Shown here piece after piece: positions 8,592 to 14,190 of a stretch of DNA of 64,000 nucleotides (position 1 is its first letter; each line of letters starts with the position of its first letter). A program made the translations under genes and the position numbers. This DNA comes from Roseimaritima sediminicola (lineage in GTDB: Bacteria > Planctomycetota > Planctomycetia > Pirellulales > Pirellulaceae). The stretch covers positions 248,001 to 312,000 of the forward strand of contig NZ_WIAD01000001.1 of assembly GCF_009618275.1 (NCBI RefSeq), given 5' to 3'. The notes below the pieces were generated by a model that saw only the letters and a program-made list of their open reading frames with translations, made no database searches and had not been told where the DNA came from.

Positions 8592-9020
8592 CTATCTTCG
8601 CCTGCTCGTCGACGTTGCAACGAGCCCGTCAAGATAGCTGATCCAGCGTCCCCTGTCGTCCGCGTCCTTCAAATAGACATGGACGGTGGTTTGCTCCCCG
8701 GTCACAACGGAAATGTCGTGACGTGGCAGGGGGGCATTCAAGACACCGACAAGGACCTGGGTCGAATCCAATCTAATAGGAAGGCGGTGCGTCAGTACCT
8801 GGATCCTTCCGGCCTGCGCCAGAGCTTCTAGCGACGCTCGCCGCCGCGTGCCAGTCGTGAACGGATCTCCGTGCGAAATCGCACCTCGATCAACTAAAAA
8901 CAGATGCGCCCGATGATAAGGTACAGTTCCGACCCAAAAGGCGCAAACCGAGAGAATCACCGCAGCGGACAGGACAACTGCCGCGGTAGTCATCGTGGCC
9001 GGGCCCGGTTGTCGGCTCAT
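8592..9020 (-). CDS. Cassette gene: small membrane-anchored hypothetical protein
   Basis: A 142-residue protein with a single N-terminal membrane span (TTAAVVLSAAVILSVCAFW, about residues 11-29) and a soluble basic domain, probably outside the cytoplasm. No family recognised. It starts 43 bp after the attC core at 9063 and stops 4 bp before the next attC, a complete single-gene cassette. Confidence 0.65.
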   Translation of the reverse strand: MSRQPGPATMTTAAVVLSAAVILSVCAFWVGTVPYHRAHLFLVDRGAISHGDPFTTGTRRRASLEALAQAGRIQVLTHRLPIRLDSTQVLVGVLNAPLPRHDISVVTGEQTTVHVYLKDADDRGRWISYLDGLVATSTSRRR

Positions 9021-9062
9021 CCAATGGCTCCGCAGGCTGCAGGGAAGGAAGAGTGCTGAATG

Positions 9063-9155
9063 GGCGAACGGTGACGATCACGTGGCTGCGGGGTCAGGAC
9101 GCGCGAGCCGACCCAACACGAACCACCCGTGCTCACGAGCGTTTGTTGGTTACTG
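9063..9155 (-). other. attC site
   Basis: Left box GGCGAAC and arm ATCACGTGGC; right arm on minus AGTAACCAACAAACGCTCGT then GAGCACGGG, core GTTACTGC. Pairing is weaker than in the best sites but the extra A is present and the length is typical. Confidence 0.7.
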
Positions 9156-9398
9156 CCTCACCGGCCGTTCCAATCGGGAACGTTCTTGACAACTGCATTC
9201 TAACGCGGTCGCCGAAAGATGAGCAAGCAAGCTCGCAGGATGACGACTTCTCACGGAGTTCACAAAGGCACGGAGACGAAGCAGGTACCGGCGCGACAGG
9301 ACAGCACCGGCACTCGCCTATTCGCGTCCATTCGCGAGATGAGCGGGCACATCCCCGTTCGGAAACCAAGCCCGCGAATCACGCGAATGGACGCGAAT
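9156..9398 (-). repeat. Cassette repeat copy R1 (ORF-less cassette)
   Basis: About 243 bp that matches R2 (10403-10645) nearly throughout: shared blocks include CCGTTCCAATCGGGAACG, TTGACAACTGCATTCTAACG, GAGCAAGCAAGCTCGCAGGA and GCACTCGCCTATTCGCG. It lies between two attC sites (9063-9155 and 9462-9556) with no credible ORF, so the whole 9156-9461 stretch is a non-coding cassette. It contains phrases such as GAATGGACGCGAAT that look like dispersed genomic repeats. Confidence 0.75.
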
Positions 9399-9461
9399 CG
9401 GAACCGCTCGGCGCTACCGACAACCGCCCCCCGGCCCCGATCGCACCACAGAACACAAGCG

Positions 9462-9556
9462 ACAGTAACGGTAAGCATCAACGGGGACGGGCGAACGACT
9501 CGCAAGCAGACGAGAAAACAAACCAACCGTCCTCCGTTGCATGCGATGGTTACGTC
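9462..9556 (-). other. attC site
   Basis: Left box ACAGTAAC and arm GCATCAACGGGGACGG; right arm on minus CGCATGCAACGGAGGACGG, core GTTACGTC. Pairing is perfect over this stretch except for one extra G and one extra A in the gene-proximal arm. It immediately follows the stop of the ACP-like gene. Confidence 0.85.
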
Positions 9557-9573
9557 CCGTTCGGGGTTCAGTG

Positions 9574-10284
9574 TCAGTCACAGCCAAGATCATAGACAAA
9601 GTTAGCATCTGGCGTCACATCTTCCTTCTTGACACCGAGCTGCTCAACGATGATTAACTGTAAGACGTTCCAAACGTCAGTTGGATTCCACGATTCGTAT
9701 CGTTCGGACAGCGTCGCATAGTTTAGGGTTACTAACTGAGTGACCAACCCCCGAAATGTACGAAATGAGTCGGCCGGCATCAGGGCGAGTGGTACGGTCG
9801 CAAGTGTAATTACTGCGGCGGTGAGGGCCAGGGCGAGTAAAGCAAGGAACACCGCCAGCGTTGGTCCGGTTGTCGGAGCGAAGAACACGTACGCCGGAAA
9901 AGCCGTCATTGCCGAAGTGATACAGCCGAGCAGTACGACCCAGGATGGACGTCGAAGGCGAGGAAAGCGGAGGTCCATTTCGTGCGCAAGCCGCGCCCAC
10001 AGCCATTGCCGTTTCAGTCGCGGAAGCGATGCGTCGACGTCGGACCTCGGCCGTAGTGATTTTCCAGCATCGACATGCGAGGCAAGCCGCCGACGCAAAG
10101 CGTAGAACGTCGCGGCCGTTAGGCATGATTCCGGGACGCGTGTTTGGTCGCGGGTCTCTTCGAGAATGAACGAATAGAGGTCACCGACCGTACGCATCTG
10201 GCAAGCGCGCCCATCGGGAATCGTGATGCCAAACGATTCCTCGACCTCCATTGCGAGTTCAACTGTGTCAAGTCCCACGATCAC
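9574..10284 (-). CDS. Cassette gene: membrane protein with circularly permuted acyl-carrier-protein halves
   Basis: A 236-residue protein with a GTG start 25 bp after the attC core. The N-terminus (GLDTVELAMEVEESFGITIP then RTVGDLYSFIL) matches helices II-IV of acyl carrier proteins, starting just after the place of the phosphopantetheine serine. The C-terminus (VWNVLQLIIVEQLGVKKEDV then TPDANFVYDLGCD and stop) matches helix I and the loop, ending just before that serine. Two membrane spans lie between (about residues 105-160: VVLLGCITSAMTAFPAYVFF and FLALLALALTAAVITLATVP). Thus the two halves of one ACP fold are swapped and joined through a membrane hairpin, and the attachment serine is absent. 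Function unknown; similarity to ACP is seen in sequence, the permutation is inferred. Confidence 0.75.
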   Translation of the reverse strand: MIVGLDTVELAMEVEESFGITIPDGRACQMRTVGDLYSFILEETRDQTRVPESCLTAATFYALRRRLASHVDAGKSLRPRSDVDASLPRLKRQWLWARLAHEMDLRFPRLRRPSWVVLLGCITSAMTAFPAYVFFAPTTGPTLAVFLALLALALTAAVITLATVPLALMPADSFRTFRGLVTQLVTLNYATLSERYESWNPTDVWNVLQLIIVEQLGVKKEDVTPDANFVYDLGCD

Positions 10285-10308
10285 ACCAAAGGGAAAGCGT
10301 CAATCAGT

Positions 10309-10402
10309 GCACGAACGTTGCAAATCACGTGGCACGGGCCCAGGAGGAGCAAGCAGACCGACAAACGAACCACCCGTGCTCACGTGCATCTGGTGGTTAC
10401 TG
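10309..10402 (-). other. attC site
   Basis: Left box GCACGAAC and arm AATCACGTGGCACGGG; right arm on minus GATGCACGTGAGCACGGG, core GTTACTG. Arms are complementary apart from one extra G and one extra A, the clearest attC geometry in the array together with 11097-11187 and 9462-9556. Confidence 0.85.
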
Positions 10403-10645
10403 GTTCACGGACCGTTCCAATCGGGAACGGTTTTGACAACTGCATTCTAACGCGGTCCCTGATAGATGAGCAAGCAAGCTCGCAGGATGACGGCTTCTCA
10501 CGGAGTTCACGAAGGCACGGAGGCGAAGCGGGTACCGGCGCCAAAGGACAGCACCAGCACTCGCCTATTCGCGACCATTCGCGAGATTAGCGGGCACATC
10601 CGCGTTCCGAAAGCAGACCCGCGAATCACGCTAATGGACGCGAAT
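10403..10645 (-). repeat. Cassette repeat copy R2, fused to a truncated toxin gene
   Basis: Homologous to R1 over about 243 bp. Its 5' end in cassette direction supplies the last codons and stop of the ParE-like toxin gene (the sequence ATTCGCGTCCATTAG). No attC separates toxin and repeat, unlike R1, which is bounded by its own site. A deletion that removed the toxin 3' end, its attC and the start of the R cassette would explain the arrangement. Confidence 0.7.
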
Positions 10646-10822
10646 GTCCTCGCGTTGATACTCCGGAACCATCTCGCCAGAGCATGGAAACGCAGCAATC
10701 TGCGTACACCGAGAGGTTAGGCGGTCGACGACAACGGTCGCATCGTGAGGGGAATCAGCCGCGATGAAGGCATTTATCGCCTCCAGGTCCGCGAGCGCGG
10801 CCCTGGTCCAATCAACCCTCAT
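10631..10822 (-). CDS. ParE/RelE-type toxin, C-terminally truncated
   Basis: A 63-residue frame beginning RVDWTRAALADLEAINAFIA, the usual start of ParE/RelE superfamily toxins, and continuing to GEMVPEYQREDIRVH. Full members run about 95 residues, with a C-terminal strand segment (YRIIY-type) after this point. Here the frame ends inside repeat R2. Loss of the last core strands probably abolishes ribosome or gyrase inhibition. Overlaps the antitoxin gene by 11 nt, so it is read second in the module. Confidence 0.75.
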   Translation of the reverse strand: MRVDWTRAALADLEAINAFIAADSPHDATVVVDRLTSRCTQIAAFPCSGEMVPEYQREDIRVH

Positions 10823-11015
10823 TCGATAGCCCGAGGCGTTTCCGTACCTCCGCAGCCGTTAGCGTATCGCCATTTGCGACGTCTCGAAGTCCAGCTTCGA
10901 TCTTCTGCCGCACGTAGAGCCGATACATGACGTCGTCCCAGCTCGCGTCATCCGGAAGTTCGTCGATCGCTTCACGTGCGGCGGTCTTCGCGTCGTTTTG
11001 TCTCGAATCAGGCAT
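10812..11015 (-). CDS. Antitoxin of ParE/RelE-type module
   Basis: A 67-residue protein (DAKTAAREAIDELPDDASWD then DVMYRLYVRQKIEAGLRDV), a helical antitoxin of the kind paired with ParE/RelE toxins. The C-terminal TAAEVRKRLGL segment may contact the toxin. It precedes and overlaps the truncated toxin gene, the normal order for such modules. Starts 82 bp after the attC core at 11097. Since the toxin is truncated the antitoxin may now be a relic or act on related toxins elsewhere. Confidence 0.75.
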   Translation of the reverse strand: MPDSRQNDAKTAAREAIDELPDDASWDDVMYRLYVRQKIEAGLRDVANGDTLTAAEVRKRLGLSNEG

Positions 11016-11096
11016 TGGCTATCTCCGGGCTGCCATTTTAGCGGACGCGTGCAAGAGAGCCAACAAGAGGACATCCTCTGTGACGACATCTCGAGA

Positions 11097-11187
11097 GCAG
11101 AACGCCTGCCGTAACCGGGCACGAACGGAAGGCTTTGATTTCAGTTGCCTCGTGAATGAGTGCTCCGGTTCACGGCTTTGTTATGCC
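11097..11187 (-). other. attC site
   Basis: Left box GCAGAAC and arm GCCGTAACCGGGCACG; right arm on minus GGCATAACAAAGCCGTGAAC then CGGAGCAC. Perfect pairing over GCCGT/AACCGG/GCAC with the extra G and extra A bulged. The stop of the next gene (11195) is 7 bp away. Confidence 0.88.
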
Positions 11188-11194
11188 CCGATGG

Positions 11195-11701
11195 CTAATT
11201 CGAATTGTCAGGCGTCAGCAGTGAGTTTGGATCCTCAACCACAGCATTCTCGAAATGGTGCAATACGTCCAAGTCGATATGTGGCGATTGCCCCCGTACG
11301 AGTCGATGGAATTTAGAGGCAAGTTGCTGCGATTCTGCTTCTCCCAACTGATTCCGATGTTCAAAAATCCTTGGGATTGTCGCGATCCCTCCACACGCTA
11401 TCGAGGTCCTGCCGAACCAGTGGCTGCGATGGTATGAGGTATGACCGACCCACACATGTTCATGATCTGAGGGAGTGAACGAGTCGATCCAATCAGAATA
11501 CTTGTTGGTGACAATGTCGTCGCGGACTTTCGATCCGCACACCCATTTTTTAACGCGTTCGCGGTGGCAAATCAGGCCTTGCAGTTCATTTTGTGCCATA
11601 GGGCCAAACGTCTCGCAAATCTTGCTCCAGAAAACAAGCGTAACCACCGCGATCGCGAGAACTGTGAAGCCCAGTGTTTTTTTGATCGTGGTTCGCTTCA
11701 T
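11195..11701 (-). CDS. Cassette gene: membrane-anchored hypothetical protein
   Basis: A 168-residue protein whose ATG at 11701 is 17 bp after the attC core. An N-terminal membrane anchor (TLGFTVLAIAVVTLVFW, about residues 8-24) is followed by a soluble domain with several Cys and His residues (GLICHRERVKKWVCG; HEHVWVGHTSYHRSHWFG). No family recognised. The His-rich middle could bind metal, but no known motif is complete. Confidence 0.65.
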   Translation of the reverse strand: MKRTTIKKTLGFTVLAIAVVTLVFWSKICETFGPMAQNELQGLICHRERVKKWVCGSKVRDDIVTNKYSDWIDSFTPSDHEHVWVGHTSYHRSHWFGRTSIACGGIATIPRIFEHRNQLGEAESQQLASKFHRLVRGQSPHIDLDVLHHFENAVVEDPNSLLTPDNSN

Positions 11702-11717
11702 GAGCGTTCGACTTAAG

Positions 11718-11809
11718 GGCATAACGTCGGTGGTCACACGGCGGCGACCCGGGACTTGGTGATCACGACAAGAGGATGCCGCCGCTCGTATGCTCCACTT
11801 GGTTCTTGC
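11718..11809 (-). other. attC site
   Basis: Left box GGCATAAC, arm GTCGGTGGTCACACGGCGGC; right arm on minus CAAGTGGAGCATACGAGCGG, core GTTCTTGC. Arms pair with extra bases as in the other sites. It ends the ORF-less cassette c4. Confidence 0.8.
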
Positions 11810-12167
11810 GAGGCGATCGAACTCACGGGCGGCTTGCCAACCCCGCCGCTCGGGCTCGACCTCAGAATACCGACCGGAACGGGATTAAGCAACAAATGAC
11901 CGCGTCACCTGTGAATCACTGCGTGCATTTTCCTACCTCCATTTTCCTACCATCTGCTCGCGAGGGACAGGTAGGAACATGGAGGTAGGAAGATAGGTGG
12001 GAGTCGACATTTGTGACCAGTTCTCGCCCGACGGCAGGAACAGGGGCAGACGGAGATTCCAGCAACAATTAGCAAGCCCGGCAATCGACCGCGCATCCAT
12101 CACGGACGTGGGCCATCGACCGAGCAACCATCGCGGAGGCTGGCGTTCGAACGCGCAACGACAGACA
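11810..12167 (-). other. ORF-less cassette containing a 22 bp inverted repeat
   Basis: This 358 bp between two attC sites has no credible ORF: the frames that cross it start or end inside attC arms and have no family features. A strong hairpin lies at 11930-11991. It may carry a promoter, a small RNA or simply non-coding DNA; the sequence alone does not decide. Confidence 0.6.
11930..11991. repeat. Inverted repeat hairpin inside ORF-less cassette
   Basis: Arms of 22 bp (TTCCTACCTCCATTTTCCTA plus CC at 11930-11951, and its complement at 11970-11991) match at 21 of 22 positions around an 18-nt loop. Within each arm TTCCTACC occurs twice, so alternative pairings are possible. Confidence 0.85.
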
Positions 12168-12259
12168 GCAAGAACGTCCGCGATAACCGAGTCGCGGGAG
12201 TTGATTGTCCATTCCAAAGTCGCCCAGCTCCGCGACTTCGGTTCATCGCATGGTTCGCC
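12168..12259 (-). other. attC site
   Basis: Left box GCAAGAAC, arm CGCGATAACCGAGTCGCGG; right arm on minus GCGATGAACCGAAGTCGCGG, core GTTCGCC. Complementary with one extra G and one extra A unpaired. The toxin stop at 12264 is 4 bp away. Confidence 0.88.
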
Positions 12260-12263
12260 AAGA

Positions 12264-12563
12264 CTATTTGCGACGCGTGAGCCACTTGCCTGATTCTTGC
12301 GAAGTGTGCATAACGCCGAGTACCAGTATTTCCAATTGGATCAGGTCGTAGAATACGACGTATGGGAAACGTTCGACCGGCCAATAGCGAACGCCGTATT
12401 CAGCAGACGTCCGGCGTTCGGGGTCGTCAGTCAACCGATTTACCGCAGTGCGAACACGGTTCACAAAATCCGATCCAAGATTCGACTGTCGTTCGTCATA
12501 CCAATCAGCGGCGCTGAGCACGTCAGTGTCGAATAATGAATGGTAGCGTAACGATCTAGCCAT
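12264..12563 (-). CDS. ParE/RelE-family toxin
   Basis: A 99-residue, full-length member of the ParE/RelE superfamily: RYHSLFDTDVLSAADWYDER, then GSDFVNRVRTAVNRL, and the core strand segment VRYWPVERFPYVVFYDL followed by LEILVLGVMHTSQE. It would inhibit either gyrase or translation; the sequence does not settle which. It overlaps the antitoxin by 8 nt and ends 4 bp before an attC, so the pair is one cassette. TA cassettes are known to stabilise integron arrays. Confidence 0.88.
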   Translation of the reverse strand: MARSLRYHSLFDTDVLSAADWYDERQSNLGSDFVNRVRTAVNRLTDDPERRTSAEYGVRYWPVERFPYVVFYDLIQLEILVLGVMHTSQESGKWLTRRK

Positions 12564-12792
12564 TGCGCGAATCGTCGATTCGTTTCCACACCTCTTCGTC
12601 TGTCAGCCCAAGTTTAGGGTCAGCAATCATTTCATCACGCCGCCGAGTCGCTTCCGCCACCGCCCAGTCGGGTAGCGGAATAGACCGACTTTCCGCTGCA
12701 AGGTCGTCCCAAATACGTTCGACGAGCTGCAGTTTTTCTGCAGGGTCTAAGCTACGAATTGCGTCAGTGTATGCGTCCATATGTTCCTCCAT
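12556..12792 (-). CDS. Addiction-module antitoxin
   Basis: A 78-residue protein of the addiction-module (unstable antitoxin) family: AIRSLDPAEKLQLVERIWDD then SIPLPDWAVAEATRRRDEM and LTDEEVWKRID. Expected to bind and neutralise the co-encoded ParE/RelE toxin. First gene of the pair, starting 59 bp after the attC core at 12851. Confidence 0.88.
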   Translation of the reverse strand: MEEHMDAYTDAIRSLDPAEKLQLVERIWDDLAAESRSIPLPDWAVAEATRRRDEMIADPKLGLTDEEVWKRIDDSRNG

Positions 12793-12850
12793 TCATTCAT
12801 TCTAGATGAAGTTGGCTACGCAGGCAAAACGCCGGAAACACAGTCAATTT

Positions 12851-12941
12851 GGCGAACGTTAAGGATCACCGGGCGGCGGCGAACAACCTGATCACAGTGT
12901 AACGACGACTCCGCCGCTCCGTGTGGATCCGTTGGTTATCC
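12851..12941 (-). other. attC site
   Basis: Left box GGCGAAC, arm GGATCACCGGGCGGCGG; right arm on minus GGATCCACACGGAGCGGCGG, core GTTATCC. Arms pair with two extra bases. The TAA stop of the neighbouring gene sits inside the right core box. Confidence 0.85.
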
Positions 12942-13352
12942 CGTCGCCCCACGATTGAGAGTGTTCGGAGGCGAGCATCCCAAGCTTACAAATTCCGGAG
13001 AGTGGCACGATAGCACACTCACGCAATAATTGCATACGACGAAGTGTTCGCGTAGCGACAAACCGAGAACGTTGAATGATTCTCGTTGACGCTCCAGTGC
13101 AAGGTAGCCGCCCTCGGCGACCTCCCAAAGCCAGCCACTTGTTGCGCTGTAGGCGTTCCAGAATTCAGTGATTTCGCGCTCGTCAATGACGCGGAATGCA
13201 ACTACGTTGCGGAAGATTAAACGAAGGTAGCTGAAGTCGTCGCCCTGTAGTTCAATGATGAGATCGGGTTCGTCGAAACGGACGGTGCGGATGACTGTTT
13301 TCGCGTAAGGCTTAGATTCGGGAACCAGCGTGCATTTTGGGGCAGGCTTCAT
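12936..13352 (-). CDS. Cassette gene: hypothetical protein (immunity-like)
   Basis: A 138-residue acidic protein: TVIRTVRFDEPDLIIELQGD, FSYLRLIFRNVVAFRVIDER, GWLWEVAEGGYLALERQRE. No signal peptide. The layout (early beta hairpins, a central FWNAY motif, a conserved-looking Trp pair) is reminiscent of small immunity proteins of polymorphic toxin systems, but no family is assigned. Starts only 10 bp after the attC core at 13362, so its ribosome site would lie in the attC arm; its stop lies in the next attC. Confidence 0.65.
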   Translation of the reverse strand: MKPAPKCTLVPESKPYAKTVIRTVRFDEPDLIIELQGDDFSYLRLIFRNVVAFRVIDEREITEFWNAYSATSGWLWEVAEGGYLALERQRESFNVLGLSLREHFVVCNYCVSVLSCHSPEFVSLGCSPPNTLNRGATG

Positions 13353-13361
13353 AAGTTAGTC

Positions 13362-13454
13362 GGCAGAACGGCACGCGTCACCCGGTACGCGCGAGAGACT
13401 TTCAACCTCAAGACGGCCCGACTCGCGTACTCGGGTGCACGCGATGGTTCTGTC
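13362..13454 (-). other. attC site
   Basis: Left box GGCAGAAC, arm GCACGCGTCACCCGGTACGC; right arm on minus CGCGTGCACCCGAGTACGCG, core GTTCTGTC. The arms match with one extra G and one extra A. It abuts the stop of the first cassette gene. Confidence 0.88.
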
Positions 13455-13456
13455 GA

Positions 13457-13876
13457 CTACTGTCGGTGAGCCGAATCTCCCGTAGAACCGAGGGCGGAAG
13501 GGTTTTGTGGACGAAGTGTATCATGGTTCGGCAGTTTGCCGGCGAAAAACCCCTCGAAGACCAGCTGGATGCGTTCCCGCCACAAGTAGATGTCATCCTC
13601 AGCCAGGTTCTGAATGGAGTAGCCGTCATTTGGGTCGAAATGGCATGAGAACGTAAGCATTGCATAGCTGAATACTCTGGCGGCGATGCGATCTATCTTT
13701 TTGCGAGTTCTGCCGTCTGTCTTTCGTGTTTCGCAGAGGGCGAAAAACGCTGTCTCGAGTTTTAGGTATGCACGCTCGTCCCAGCGACGGGCCTCGTGTA
13801 GAAGGCCAATAAAGCTGTCATCGCGCCAGCAAGGCGAATCGACGTCATTTTCGGCAATCGCCGTCATTGCATCCAT
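13457..13876 (-). CDS. Cassette gene: Imm41-like hypothetical protein
   Basis: A 139-residue, mainly helical acidic protein: DSFIGLLHEARRWDERAYLK, RIAARVFSYAMLTFSCHFDP, YLWRERIQLVFEGFFAGKLP. The WDE..AY..L start and the HFDPNDG..I...LxEDxIYxWRER pattern recall the Imm41 group of immunity proteins; this is pattern memory, not a search. First cassette at the proximal end of the array, starting 33 bp after the core box at 13910. Confidence 0.7.
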   Translation of the reverse strand: MDAMTAIAENDVDSPCWRDDSFIGLLHEARRWDERAYLKLETAFFALCETRKTDGRTRKKIDRIAARVFSYAMLTFSCHFDPNDGYSIQNLAEDDIYLWRERIQLVFEGFFAGKLPNHDTLRPQNPSALGSTGDSAHRQ

Positions 13877-13909
13877 AGTGCTAAGACCGTGGGAGGAACC
13901 GCTCTGACC

Positions 13910-13917
13910 GACAGAAC
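13910..13917 (-). other. Isolated core box at the proximal end of the cassette array
   Basis: GACAGAAC is identical to the core box of the site at 13362-13454 (read GTTCTGTC on the minus strand), but no complementary attC arm is found beyond it. That is what is expected where the first cassette joins an attI site, or where an attC has been cut by deletion. Confidence 0.5.
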
Positions 13918-14190
13918 AATGAATTATTAGCGGGTCAGTAGGCCAGTATAGGGAGTTTATCGCGGCTCAGCCGCGGGTTTTGCGGAGTTTTTATCGGCTG
14001 AGCTGGGCAATATCACAAACAGCCCGCTGGAGCGGTGGCATTACGTGCACCGCTCGGCGATGCATGGCGTTTGATAGCGATTGGGCTTCAGGCCACGCTG
14101 GGTGTCCCCAGCGACTTCCAAGCGGCGCCGGGAAATAACGGCTTTGCTGGAGGCAAACGCGGCGCAGAGCGGTTCCGGCTTTATCTGCGG

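Larger units (their letters stand above)
6815..13917 (-). mobile_element. Integron-type gene cassette array without integrase (CALIN), about 12 cassettes
   Basis: Genes all read leftward and are separated by 90-95 bp sites with the same architecture. Each starts and ends with short core boxes ending in AAC and beginning with GTT. The two arms are complementary except for unpaired extra bases, typically an extra G and an extra A about seven bases apart in the gene-proximal arm (for example GCCGTGAACCGGAGCAC opposite GCCGTAACCGGGCAC at 11097-11187). This is the extrahelical-base hallmark of attC sites. Stop codons lie 0-17 bp from one box and start codons 10-80 bp from the next, as in integron cassettes. 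Contents include toxin-antitoxin modules, orphan hypotheticals and ORF-less cassettes. No tyrosine recombinase IntI is encoded anywhere in the window. Sites are listed individually. Confidence 0.85.

Noticed and set aside
8222-8632. A 136-codon minus frame spanning the R3 cassette
   Set aside because: It runs through an attC site and the end of a neighbouring gene, with no coding features.
11933-12217. A 94-codon frame in the ORF-less cassette
   Set aside because: Its start lies inside an attC arm and its end in the hairpin arm; no family features or ribosome site.
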